Assembly: GCA_038114465.1 (NCBI GenBank)
Contig: JAYNQW010000015.1
Span: 1 to 64,000, forward strand
Direction: 5' to 3'
DNA length: 64,000 bases
Source: CALINB01 sp938045325
Lineage (GTDB): Bacteria > Pseudomonadota > Alphaproteobacteria > Rhodospirillales > CALINB01
This document shows positions 43,101 through 49,988 of the stretch, in pieces. The number at the start of each line of letters is the position of its first letter. The first letter of the stretch is position 1. Position numbers and translations under genes: made by a program. Below the pieces are notes generated by a model, which made no database searches, was not told the origin of the DNA, and was given only the letters and a program-made list of their open reading frames with translations.

Positions 43101-43697
43101 CGTGGTGGCGGTGGTGGGTCTGCCTTATCCGGCATTCTCGATTTGGTGATCGGCTTGAACCAACTGGGTGGTCAACTAGGCGGCTCGCGTAAAGGCAAGG
43201 GGCTGGCCGATGTCACCGGCTCGTTTGCTATCAATCAGGGGATTGCGCGAACCCAGGATATTAAATTGTTATCGAGTGTGGGCAACGGCGAAGCCAAAGG
43301 CTTTGTCGATTTGCCGCGATGGAATCTTGATGTCAACGGTCAGGTCGATTTAGCGCAAAATATGCTGACCCAGTTGTTACGCCGTGGGCAAAAATCGACA
43401 ACGACGGTACCGTTCCGGGTTTATGGCAGACTCGATAAACCGAATGTGAAAATGAAGACGCCGAACCTGGGTGGCGCCCTTCCTGTTCCGGGATTGGATA
43501 AAGTCATCAAAAAACAACCCGGTGTCGGAAAACTCCTCGATCAGCTTATCCCGGGCCTGGGCGGTGGCTCGACGCAACAGCAGCAGCCACAAACCCAGCA
43601 GCAACCGCAAACGCAACAGCAGCAGCCTCCGCCACCACAGCAAAAACAAAAAGCCCGTCCCGAGGACATCTTGAAGGACTTGTTCGGTATCCGCTAA
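40173..43697 (+). CDS. Very large AsmA-family protein with Q/P-rich tail
   Basis: 1174 residues from GTG 40173 (GGAG 8 nt upstream). Residues 4-26 are a membrane anchor with the AsmA start (GVGIILVSLLGAILIVPSFIDWNDYKPEIASQAKKATGRAL). AsmA-type beta-groove repeats run through the rest, with an AsmA C-terminal domain near 860-1100 (SLTFDQYRLTKADLVLALANGVLQTK; GKGLADVTGSFAINQGIARTQDIKLLSSVGNGEAKGFVDLPRW). Residues about 1130-1155 are almost only Gln and Pro, ending KARPEDILKDLFGIR. Such proteins span the periplasm and move phospholipids toward the outer membrane or help assemble its proteins. It stands alone. Confidence 0.9.
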   Translation: MKKIILGVGIILVSLLGAILIVPSFIDWNDYKPEIASQAKKATGRALSIEGDIRIAILPTPALVAHNVRFANAEGAADAQMAQFESVEVRMAVQPLLQGKVQFETIKLIKPTISLEVLADGRKNWEFQTQDSAAPKKPVTPSKAGQAGSAPGISLSLDNVIIQNGNVVFRDAKAKTTERIENINARIAVASLIGPFEASGSLRARGLPLKINATVGKIIEGRTASINANLDVAGGAAKIQTSGALTNLAESPTLKSKISAEGKSLAEVIHTVAKTGALPGLMGQAFRLEADVNASAESSSVSNLIIRLGDTQAKGEASLTTDKKTKLPNIIAKLNINQFDLDKLLALPDVKPAGKKTGKKQSWLSIGTAHAETAAKKQKVEIPSNILASFNIVLDRLVYRGDAIRQAKASIELANGEVTISQLTAQLPGTTDVALFGFLTAKNGNLKFDGEIEAAASNVRGVAKWLGVSLPAFPSGRMRRLTFAGKFSATPKTVDVAGLDLQFDSSRLTGAATVAMRQPVAFGANLVLDRLNLDAYLASGVRQKSAPSGDKAPAAGQSKAAKSSDLKAHPLAALNVLKTFDANVKAHVRTLVYRGNQIKDIVLDGTLFNNTFEIRRASVARFSGASFNLKGKVEKLVGLPTLKDVHWSLNVPSLHRLFRAAGLETPDNLQKIGKVTLTSQAEGSLFKPKLNSRLQAAGADIQLAGTVSALPVIGGIDLRLTAKHSNLQRLLQALNIDYRPSGRLGALDVTADIKGDAGNIAVPNLKAKIGKLDINGSVSLNLKGTRPMLGADLTTGSIVIDRFLPAQRRASLRLHRFAAWRAPLYTGVSPALLHKVARRKSGSQGRWSTDPIDLSGLRALDANVSLKAPSLTFDQYRLTKADLVLALANGVLQTKKLSGDLYGGSLQGQATVNASKTPRANISLTVKNANVSKIEKALSRGRASLDVNLATAGASVAEMVSHLTGKGSFVLEGLDVRGGGGGSALSGILDLVIGLNQLGGQLGGSRKGKGLADVTGSFAINQGIARTQDIKLLSSVGNGEAKGFVDLPRWNLDVNGQVDLAQNMLTQLLRRGQKSTTTVPFRVYGRLDKPNVKMKTPNLGGALPVPGLDKVIKKQPGVGKLLDQLIPGLGGGSTQQQQPQTQQQPQTQQQQPPPPQQKQKARPEDILKDLFGIR

Positions 43698-43707
43698 CTG
43701 AAACGGC

Positions 43708-43923
43708 TTACGTTTTATTATTCAGAACAAAAACCCGGATCGCACTGGAAAGATTGCCCGTGCGGGTACGGTCGATGTCGCTGACGAGATGATTCAGCGA
43801 AACCCCTCTTTTTTTGGCGATGTTCGTGAGTTCCTGCCAAAACGCGTCTTCGAGGCTCACACTGCTGGCATGCCCCGCAATCAGGATCGATCGTTTCTGC
43901 AATCGGGTATCGGTTTGGTCCAT
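43708..43923 (-). CDS. Small ribbon-helix-helix-like DNA-binding protein
   Basis: 71 residues from ATG 43923, an in-frame start with no extension. A beta strand (KRSILIAGHASSVSLEDAFWQELTNIAKKRGVSLNHLV) followed by two helices matches the RHH_4/ribbon-helix-helix type common in alphaproteobacteria. Such proteins are often regulators or plasmid-type antitoxins, but no toxin gene is adjacent. It is convergent with the large AsmA gene by 10 bp. Confidence 0.75.
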   Translation of the reverse strand: MDQTDTRLQKRSILIAGHASSVSLEDAFWQELTNIAKKRGVSLNHLVSDIDRTRTGNLSSAIRVFVLNNKT

Positions 43924-43980
43924 CGTTCTCTTTTTAGAATACTTTATCCCGCTACTGTGAACCCAACAACGGCAACGAAC

Positions 43981-44012
43981 AAGGGCCTGACTTCGATTGA
44001 AGCCAGGCCCTT
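43981..44012 (-). terminator. Stem-loop after the His-rich protein gene
   Basis: A 14-bp stem with one A-C mismatch (AAGGGCCTGACTTC 43981-43994; GAAGCCAGGCCCTT 43999-44012), loop GATT, 63 bp beyond the stop of the minus-strand gene. The U-tract is missing, so termination is only moderately supported. Confidence 0.55.
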
Positions 44013-44075
44013 CGAGCGGGGAGGGGGGTATTCCCCGCAGACCGGGCACAATGCCCAGCTTGTTCTTAAAATTTT

Positions 44076-44549
44076 TTAGTACAAGTAACGGATGAGATAT
44101 CGGCTGCCTTTAACGATATAGGTGTTGCCATATCTGTCGACGCAGGCGGTCCCGCCAATTTTGGCCCGGTGACCACGCCAATAGCCCTTTTTCTTCACGG
44201 GATAGCACGAACCATCATGGTTATCGTTATAAGCATGTTTCCAAGCCCGTCGTTTATATCGCTTGTAGGAATGGCGGTGTTTATACGTTGCTTTTGGGTG
44301 CACGTAATAATGGTTGTCGCTATGGAGGCCCCAACCCAGCAAACCTAAAGCACCGAGGATAACCGTTTTGTTGCCATGGTGTTTGAAATGTTTTTTGTAA
44401 TGTTTGCCGTAGTAATGACTGTGATATTTACCGTTGTACTTGTGTTTGTACCCGCCCGCTTCGGCCAGGCTCGTTGTCAACATAAGCCCGAGTGCCGCGA
44501 TAGCGGCCATCGCAAATCCGGATCTGTTTTTGATCGTGTGTTGCCTCAT
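44076..44549 (-). CDS. Secreted His/Tyr/Lys/Gly-rich protein of unknown function
   Basis: 157 residues. A clear signal peptide (about 1-31, SLAEA-GG) precedes a region packed with His, Tyr, Lys and Gly (YKHKYNGKYHSHYYGKHYKKHFKHHG), then a short hydrophobic helix-like piece (about 62-74, TVILGALGLLGWGL), more His/Tyr/Arg repeats and two Cys near the end (GSCYPVKKKGYW, GGTACVDRYG). Such a composition fits metal (Cu, Ni, Zn) binding in the periplasm, but that is inference from residues alone. It is flanked by an AT-rich gap with a 13-bp inverted repeat. Confidence 0.6.
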   Translation of the reverse strand: MRQHTIKNRSGFAMAAIAALGLMLTTSLAEAGGYKHKYNGKYHSHYYGKHYKKHFKHHGNKTVILGALGLLGWGLHSDNHYYVHPKATYKHRHSYKRYKRRAWKHAYNDNHDGSCYPVKKKGYWRGHRAKIGGTACVDRYGNTYIVKGSRYLIRYLY

Positions 44550-44659
44550 CTTATGTGCTCCTCTGAAGAACCGGCTGGGTTGCCCCTTTAAAACCGGCGC
44601 TCCTTTTCTGCGTTATTGCAGTTATAAGTATATGCAATAATATAATTAAAAGTACAGTA

Positions 44660-44691
44660 AATTATATGTGATCGGTAAATCACATATAATT
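44660..44691. repeat. 13-bp inverted repeat in AT-rich gap
   Basis: AATTATATGTGAT (44660-44672) and ATCACATATAATT (44679-44691), a perfect 13-bp inverted repeat with a 6-nt loop, in the 165-bp gap between the hydrolase stop and the His-rich gene start. It can act as a terminator of the fumarase/hydrolase operon or an operator for the His-rich gene. TGTGA and TCACA are present but 8 bp apart, so it is not a CRP site. Confidence 0.6.
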
Positions 44692-44713
44692 CAAAAAGTT
44701 ATGTGAGGTATGG

Positions 44714-45340
44714 TTACAGGGAGCGGGCGAAGTCGGCGAGAATATCGACGGCTTCATCCCAATTTTGGGCTTCCGTGCGGCCCGACTTTTTGCGGGGTTT
44801 AAAGCCATGGTCGCCGTCCTCGAGCCAGTGCACCTTAATCGCGGATGACAGGGCATAGCCGTTGACGTCGTCGGCCGTACCAAAAGGATCACGGGTCCCT
44901 TGTAAAATCCGTGTCGGCGTTTTGATTGTCTCGAGATGTTCGGTCCGGCGTTTTTCCGGCTTGCCGGGCGGGTGAAACGGATAGCCGAGGCAAACGAGGC
45001 CGCGCACATTCATGTCATCAGCGACCATGCTGGCAATGCGACCGCCCATGGATTTGCCGCCGATGATGAGATTTTGCGCTCCCAGTTCGTTAATCACGGT
45101 GCGATAGGTTTCGAGTAAAATTTTTGCTGTGTTGGGCGGGCGCCGTTTGCCGTCTTCGCGCCGCGCGGCCATGTAGGGAAATTCGAAACGCGCTACGCGA
45201 AATCCTTTTATCGCGAGCTGTTCGGCGAAATAGGCCATATACGCGCTGTCCATCGGTGCGCCCGCGCCGTGCGCCAAAACAAACGTAATGGGGGCGTCTT
45301 CAGGACCGTTGAAAAGAAAATCAGAGGCCATTGCCGTCAT
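44714..45340 (-). CDS. Alpha/beta hydrolase (KANL3/Tex30-like)
   Basis: 208 residues of the KANL3/Tex30-type dienelactone-hydrolase-like fold. The nucleophile elbow is GGKSMGGRIAS (Ser) and the ends GTRDPFG and EDGDHGF supply Asp and His. Before it are FVLAHGAGAPMDSAYM (oxyanion/loop). It may hydrolyse esters or lactones; the natural substrate is unknown. The start lies inside the end of the upstream fumarase gene (20-bp overlap), so the two are coupled. Confidence 0.85.
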   Translation of the reverse strand: MTAMASDFLFNGPEDAPITFVLAHGAGAPMDSAYMAYFAEQLAIKGFRVARFEFPYMAARREDGKRRPPNTAKILLETYRTVINELGAQNLIIGGKSMGGRIASMVADDMNVRGLVCLGYPFHPPGKPEKRRTEHLETIKTPTRILQGTRDPFGTADDVNGYALSSAIKVHWLEDGDHGFKPRKKSGRTEAQNWDEAVDILADFARSL

Positions 45341-46970
45341 GAATTTTCATGGCGCCGGGTTTAAACTCGGCGAAGAAATCATTGCCTTTGTCGTCAACAA
45401 CGATAAAAGCGGGAAAGTCTTTAATATCGATTTTCCATATTGCTTCCATGCCAAGCTCTTCGTACTCGATGACTTCGACCTTGGTAATACTGTCTTGCGC
45501 CAAGCGTGCCGCCGGACCGCCGATAGAGCCTAAGTAGAATCCGCCGTGTTTTTTGCAGGCATCGGTAACTTGCTGCGAACGGTTGCCTTTGGCCAGCATG
45601 ACCATGGAACCCCCGGCTGCTTGAAATTGTTCGACATATGAATCCATCCGTCCCGCCGTGGTCGGCCCGAACGAACCGGAGGGCATGCCTTCGGGCGTTT
45701 TTGCCGGCCCTGCATAATAAACCGCGTTCTCCTTGAAATAATCCGGCAGGCCCTCACCGGCATCGAGCCGTTCTTTCAGTTTGGCGTGCGCGATGTCGCG
45801 CGCGACGATCAGCGATCCGCTGAGCGACAGCCGTGTCCGGATCGGATATTGGCTAAGGGTTTTTAAGACTTCCGCCATCGGTTTGTTGAGGTCGATTTCG
45901 ACGACGTCACCACCGAGGTGTTCATCCGTCACCTCGGGTAAATGTTTGGCTGGGTTGCGCTCGAGCTCTTCGAGGAACACACCGTCTTTTGTGATCTTGG
46001 CCTTGATTTGCCGGTCGGCCGAACAGGACACGCCGAGCGATACCGGGCAGGATGCGCCGTGCCGGGGCATGCGGATGACGCGCACGTCATGGGCGAAGTA
46101 TTTGCCGCCGAATTGCGCGCCGACGCCGATCCGCTGGGCAAGCTCGAGCAGTTTCGCTTCGGTTTCCAGATCGCGGAATGCCTGGCCGTGTTTGTTGCCG
46201 GAAGTCGGCATATTGTCGAGGTAATGGCACGATGCGAGTTTCATTGTTTTCATGCACATCTCGGCCGATGTGCCACCGACCACAAGCGCCAAGTGATAGG
46301 GCGGACAAGCCGCAGTGCCGATGGACAATAATTTTTCTTCGAGAAATTCGAATAAGCGGTCCGGATTGAGTAACGCTTTGGTTTCCTGATACAGGAAGGC
46401 CTTATTGGCTGAACCGCCGCCCTTCGCGATAAACATCAGTTTATAGGCATCGCCATCGGTCGCCATGATATCGATTTGCGCGGGCAGATTATTACCGGTG
46501 TTAACCTCTTCATACATATCAAGCGGCGCCATTTGACTGTAACGTAAATTGTTTTCCGCATAGGCCTGACATATGCCTTCAGACAATGCCGCTTCATCAC
46601 CGCCACCGGTCCAGACCTGCTGACCTTTTTTGGCGAACACAATCGCCGTGCCGGTGTCTTGACACATGGGCAGCACACCGCCGGCGGCGATGTTGGCGTT
46701 TTTCAGGAGCTCCATAGCGACGAACTTGTCGTTATCTGAGGCTTCGCCGTCTTTTAAAATCTTGGCGAGTTGCTCGAGGTGATCCGCCCGCAAATAGTGC
46801 GACGTATCATGCAGGGCTTCTTTGGCCAGCAGTTTCAAAGCCTCAGGATCGACTTTGAGAACATCTTTGCCATCAAACTGGACTGTTTCGACAAAATTGG
46901 ACGTCAATTTCCGGTAAGACGTTGTGTCGTCTCCCACCGGTAATAATTCGTGGTAAGCGAAATCGTTCAT
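45321..46970 (-). CDS. fumA: Class I fumarate hydratase
   Basis: 549 residues from ATG 46970 (GAGGAG 7 nt upstream). The iron-sulfur-dependent type: PMCQDTGTAIVF, ASCHYLDNMP, GASCPVSLGVSCSADR and SLSGSLIVARDIAHAKLKERLDAGEGLPDYF are as in FumA/B, with the N-terminal and C-terminal (beta) domains fused. The conserved Cys that bind the 4Fe-4S cluster are visible in these motifs. It interconverts fumarate and L-malate in the TCA cycle, cytoplasm. Upstream by 50 bp is sspB, and downstream overlaps a hydrolase. Confidence 0.95.
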   Translation of the reverse strand: MNDFAYHELLPVGDDTTSYRKLTSNFVETVQFDGKDVLKVDPEALKLLAKEALHDTSHYLRADHLEQLAKILKDGEASDNDKFVAMELLKNANIAAGGVLPMCQDTGTAIVFAKKGQQVWTGGGDEAALSEGICQAYAENNLRYSQMAPLDMYEEVNTGNNLPAQIDIMATDGDAYKLMFIAKGGGSANKAFLYQETKALLNPDRLFEFLEEKLLSIGTAACPPYHLALVVGGTSAEMCMKTMKLASCHYLDNMPTSGNKHGQAFRDLETEAKLLELAQRIGVGAQFGGKYFAHDVRVIRMPRHGASCPVSLGVSCSADRQIKAKITKDGVFLEELERNPAKHLPEVTDEHLGGDVVEIDLNKPMAEVLKTLSQYPIRTRLSLSGSLIVARDIAHAKLKERLDAGEGLPDYFKENAVYYAGPAKTPEGMPSGSFGPTTAGRMDSYVEQFQAAGGSMVMLAKGNRSQQVTDACKKHGGFYLGSIGGPAARLAQDSITKVEVIEYEELGMEAIWKIDIKDFPAFIVVDDKGNDFFAEFKPGAMKIHDGNGL

Positions 46971-47020
46971 GTGAAGCTCCTCTGGGAGGCAAAAAGCAAT
47001 CAAGCCAATGTTGTTTTAGG

Positions 47021-47530
47021 TTATTTTTTCCGAAAAGCATCGAGGGCGATGACTTCCCCCGTCTTTACCGTCTCATCGCCATTTATTTCCGGCGCAGCGT
47101 CTTCATCGGTGACGGCTTCTTCGGTATCGGCATTTTTCTTTTCGGCATTCGCGGCCTTGGCGTACTGCAGGCCGAATTTAACCGATGGATCCGTAAAGGC
47201 CGTTATGGTCGAAAACGGCACGCGCAAATTAGCCGGCTGGCCACCGAAGCGAAGGGAAACTTGGAAAGCATCGTCCGCGACTTCAAGGCCTTCGAACTGG
47301 TGCTGTAAAACGATAGTCATTTCTTCCGGGTATTGGGCGAGCAAAAATTTCGGAATTTCTACACCGTCGGCCGTGGTGAGGAATGTAATGTAAAAATGAT
47401 GCTCTCCCGGCAGGCCATGCTTTTCAGCATAGGTGAGGGCCCGGTGCGCAACGGTGCGCAGGGCATCTTCAATCCAAAGATCGTATTGTATTGGGTCGTT
47501 GGGGGTGTCGCCAGTCGTATCATTTGTCAT
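47021..47530 (-). CDS. sspB: SspB, ClpXP adaptor for ssrA-tagged proteins
   Basis: 169 residues of the alphaproteobacterial SspB type: N-terminal substrate-binding fold (about 15-120, YDLWIEDALRTVAHRALTYAEKHGLPGEHHFYITFLTTADGVEIPKFLLAQYPEEMTIVLQHQFEGLEV) and a disordered acidic linker (about 125-155) with the ClpX-binding tail GEVIALDAFRKK at the C-terminus. It holds ssrA-tagged substrates at the tag and delivers them to ClpXP. Immediately upstream lies ssrA itself (about 65 bp), a notable pairing of tag gene and its reader. The fumarase gene follows after 50 bp on the same strand. Confidence 0.93.
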   Translation of the reverse strand: MTNDTTGDTPNDPIQYDLWIEDALRTVAHRALTYAEKHGLPGEHHFYITFLTTADGVEIPKFLLAQYPEEMTIVLQHQFEGLEVADDAFQVSLRFGGQPANLRVPFSTITAFTDPSVKFGLQYAKAANAEKKNADTEEAVTDEDAAPEINGDETVKTGEVIALDAFRKK

Positions 47531-47594
47531 GAGGGAATACTTATACTGATTCGCATTTCATATGAAGAGGCAGGTAAAACGGCGGACATGAAGT

Positions 47595-47915
47595 GGGGGG
47601 CTTCTGTTGCCAGGTGCCCCCCGAACCCCGTGTAACCGAACTAAGCGGCTACTGCAAATGCCTCATTATCGTTGGCATTTCTAGGTTTGGCCCGATAACG
47701 GTGGTACCATACCGAGCGAAAACCGAGCCTTTACCACGCGCGTCGATCCTATTTCGCCCCCATTAACTTCAGCCTTTGAAGCTCCCGTCAGTCTCATTCC
47801 GGCGATTCTTGAAATGAACCGGCGAAAACGGGAAATGGTGGAGGCGCCGGGTACCGCCCCCGGGTCCGCAACGCTTATTTCGAACGGCGTTTATCGCTAT
47901 AGTCGGTTGCCCGAC
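47595..47915 (-). ncRNA. ssrA: tmRNA, circularly permuted two-piece type
   Basis: Read on the minus strand. The acceptor piece comes first (about 47915-47836) and ends GCGCCTCCACCA at 47836; after a spacer the coding piece starts GGGGGCG at 47761, which pairs with CGCCTCC of the acceptor end (one G-U). The tag frame, 47676-47644, starts at GCC and encodes ANDNEAFAVAA with stop TAG at 47643-47641. A hairpin (GGGGGGC/GCCCCCC, 47622-47595) closes the coding piece. Permutation is the alphaproteobacterial form, matured into two RNA chains. A -10-like TATATT (47927-47922) lies just upstream. tmRNA rescues stalled ribosomes; the 5' end is approximate. Confidence 0.92.
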
Positions 47916-47930
47916 CCTTTAAATATAGGG

Positions 47931-48554
47931 TTATGACGTGCCGTTTGAAAGGGTTGCGCGCACTTCGGCGGAACGGTCCCAAATATTCGGCAGTTCCGTG
48001 TTGGCATAGCCGGAAACGAAGGGTTTTCGTTCGCCGGATTCGGTCACGAAAACATGGCGGCTGACGGCGCCAATATTGGCGCCATAGGCATGGATACTGA
48101 TCGATGGACGATCTTCGAGCGCATTGCCAACTTTATGGATATCGCCGACCGTGGGAGAGACCACCGTCACCTCGCCCGGACTGAGCGTCTCCACACCGGT
48201 TTCAGTCATCGGTGAGCCCGCATTTGGGAGATTGTAATTAACGCAGGTTTCTGAGCCGCGGAGCATGCCGATCACACCCCAAACCGTGTGATTGTGGACC
48301 GGCGTTGCTTGGCCGGTTCCCCAAACGAAGCTGACCACCGAAAGCCGCTCGAGCGGATCGCAATAGAGAAGATATTGCTGGTAGTACTCGGGATCGGGAA
48401 GAGTAAACGCTTCAGGCAGCCAATCATCCTCGGCGACCAATTGCTTCATGGCGGCCTGTCCGTCGCGCAATATTTGCGCTTCATCGGAACCGGCTTGTTC
48501 AATGAGCCGTGTCATGGCCGTTACGAAGGTGCGGAGTTTATCGAGCTTATTCAT
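47931..48554 (-). CDS. Cysteine dioxygenase-like cupin
   Basis: 207 residues of the predicted metal-dependent double-stranded beta-helix group near cysteine/3-mercaptopropionate dioxygenase. The cupin 1 motif is FVWGTGQATPVHNHTVWGVIGMLRGSETCVNY (two His; Gly where cysteine dioxygenase often has Glu), and a His closes motif 2 in VGDIHKVGNA. It may oxidise a thiol to a sulfinate with Fe(II). The gene ends 16 bp before ssrA on the same strand, so it overlies its upstream region. No sulfur-transport gene is adjacent. Confidence 0.75.
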   Translation of the reverse strand: MNKLDKLRTFVTAMTRLIEQAGSDEAQILRDGQAAMKQLVAEDDWLPEAFTLPDPEYYQQYLLYCDPLERLSVVSFVWGTGQATPVHNHTVWGVIGMLRGSETCVNYNLPNAGSPMTETGVETLSPGEVTVVSPTVGDIHKVGNALEDRPSISIHAYGANIGAVSRHVFVTESGERKPFVSGYANTELPNIWDRSAEVRATLSNGTS

Positions 48555-48761
48555 GTGAGCTTCCTACTGGAAAATCGGCGCGGCTCAAAGGGGCAGATTG
48601 CCGGTTTGCTGCTGAAATCAGATTTCATTATATCATGTGAAATCAATAGCTTATCCGCAAACCCTTGACAAACCACACTATATAGTGCGTCATGGCACGG
48701 TACCTGCACCTATATATTGGGTGTATTTGTTGGCGTCTGGGAGCAACGGAGGGGGTCCTTC

Positions 48762-49001
48762 ATGAATTTAATCAAGAAATCTGTAGCCGCTATCACGCAA
48801 ATTATGATTGCGCTTGCGGCGTTGACCATTGTGATTCAGGTCCTGTTTGGGCAACCGTTTGTCACGGGTGACTTCGCCGCCAATTTAATGGCGCTTATTA
48901 AGCAAATCGGCGATGCCGGCTTGATGGGGCTCATCGCCTTGGCCGTGATTCTCTGGATCTTTGCTATGAGCCGGAGTGAATCGGGCTCAAGCGGCGTTTA
49001 A
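48762..49001 (+). CDS. Small two-helix membrane protein
   Basis: 79 residues from ATG 48762 (GGAGGGGG 6 nt upstream is a strong Shine-Dalgarno). Two helices (about 8-26 and 50-70, with LMALIKQIGDAGLMGLIALAVILWIFAMS) flank a short polar loop; the tail is SRSESGSSGV. I do not recognise a family. Just upstream (48676-48687) is a perfect 12-bp palindrome CACTATATAGTG behind a TTGACA (48665-48670), which may regulate it. The transcript ends at a terminator 56 bp past the stop. Confidence 0.7.
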   Translation: MNLIKKSVAAITQIMIALAALTIVIQVLFGQPFVTGDFAANLMALIKQIGDAGLMGLIALAVILWIFAMSRSESGSSGV

Positions 49002-49056
49002 AAAATAATATGAGCCGACCAGGGTGTTTTCCCGGCTGGTCAGAAATATACGTATT

Positions 49057-49082
49057 CGCCGGGAGCTTATGGGCTTCCGGCG
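49057..49082 (+). terminator. Terminator of the small membrane protein gene
   Basis: 10-bp stem with one G-U (CGCCGGGAGC 49057-49066; GCTTCCGGCG 49073-49082), loop of 6, followed by TTTACATG. A second hairpin-forming GACCAG...CTGGTC lies about 40 bp before it. Confidence 0.65.
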
Positions 49083-49176
49083 TTTACATGTTGAAAATGA
49101 TGAGACGTAAAACCGTCCCATGAAAACGAGAGTCGGCACACGCCGCCCGATCGGTTAAAATCATCGAACAAACATC

Positions 49177-49971
49177 ATGAAGCAATATATCGACCTCCTC
49201 TCCCACGTCCGTCATCACGGCATCGATAAAGAAGACCGTACCGGTACCGGCACGCGTAGCGTATTCGGCTATCAAATGCGCTTTAAGCTGAGTGCGGGGT
49301 TTCCGGCACTGACCACTAAGCGGCTGCATTTGAAATCAATTATTCATGAACTGCTGTGGTTTCTCAAAGGCGACACCAATATCACCTATCTAAAAGAAAA
49401 CGGTGTCCGTATTTGGGACGAATGGGCGGATGAGAACGGCGAGCTGGGCCCGGTCTACGGTCATCAATGGCGTTCGTGGCCGACGCCGGATGGATCGCAC
49501 ATCGATCAGATCAGCGATGTGATCGAGCAAATCAAGTCCAATCCGGATTCGCGCCGCATCATCGTTTCGGCCTGGAATGTCGCCGATGTGCCGAACATGG
49601 CGTTGCCGCCGTGCCACTGTCTGTTCCAGTTTTATGTCGCCAATGGCCAATTATCGTGCCAACTCTATCAGCGCAGTGCCGATGTCTTTCTCGGTGTGCC
49701 GTTCAACATCGCGTCGTACGCATTATTGACGCAAATGATTGCACAGGTCTGCGGGTTAAAGCCGGGCGAGTTCATCCATACCTTCGGCGATGTTCACCTC
49801 TATTCCAACCATTTCGAACAAGCCGACGAACAGCTCAAAAGGCTGCCGTATCCATTGCCGCGCATGCACCTCAATCCGGATGTGAAAGATATTTTCGCGT
49901 TCAAGTTTGAGGACTTTGATTTGCAAGGCTACCGTTTTCATCCCCATATTCCCGCACCGGTCGCGGTATAA
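49177..49971 (+). CDS. thyA: Thymidylate synthase
   Basis: 264 residues, the same length as E. coli ThyA. The nucleophile C146 is in ALPPCHCLFQFYV, R(SRR) in SNPDSRRIIVSAWN binds the phosphate, and DVFLGVPFNIASYALLT and HLYSNHFEQ complete the site. It methylates dUMP to dTMP with methylene-tetrahydrofolate, giving dihydrofolate. folA follows after 17 bp to recycle it. The order thyA-folA is an operon. Confidence 0.97.
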   Translation: MKQYIDLLSHVRHHGIDKEDRTGTGTRSVFGYQMRFKLSAGFPALTTKRLHLKSIIHELLWFLKGDTNITYLKENGVRIWDEWADENGELGPVYGHQWRSWPTPDGSHIDQISDVIEQIKSNPDSRRIIVSAWNVADVPNMALPPCHCLFQFYVANGQLSCQLYQRSADVFLGVPFNIASYALLTQMIAQVCGLKPGEFIHTFGDVHLYSNHFEQADEQLKRLPYPLPRMHLNPDVKDIFAFKFEDFDLQGYRFHPHIPAPVAV

Positions 49972-49988
49972 AACCCAAGGGGCCTTCA

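Noticed and set aside
43708..43923. Toxin-antitoxin pair with the RHH protein as antitoxin
   Set aside because: No small toxin frame on the same strand within 300 bp; neighbours are the AsmA gene and a secreted His-rich protein.
44660..44691. CRP/FNR-type site
   Set aside because: TGTGA and TCACA are 8 bp apart instead of 6, and TGAT/ATCA spacing is not that of FNR; kept only as a plain inverted repeat.
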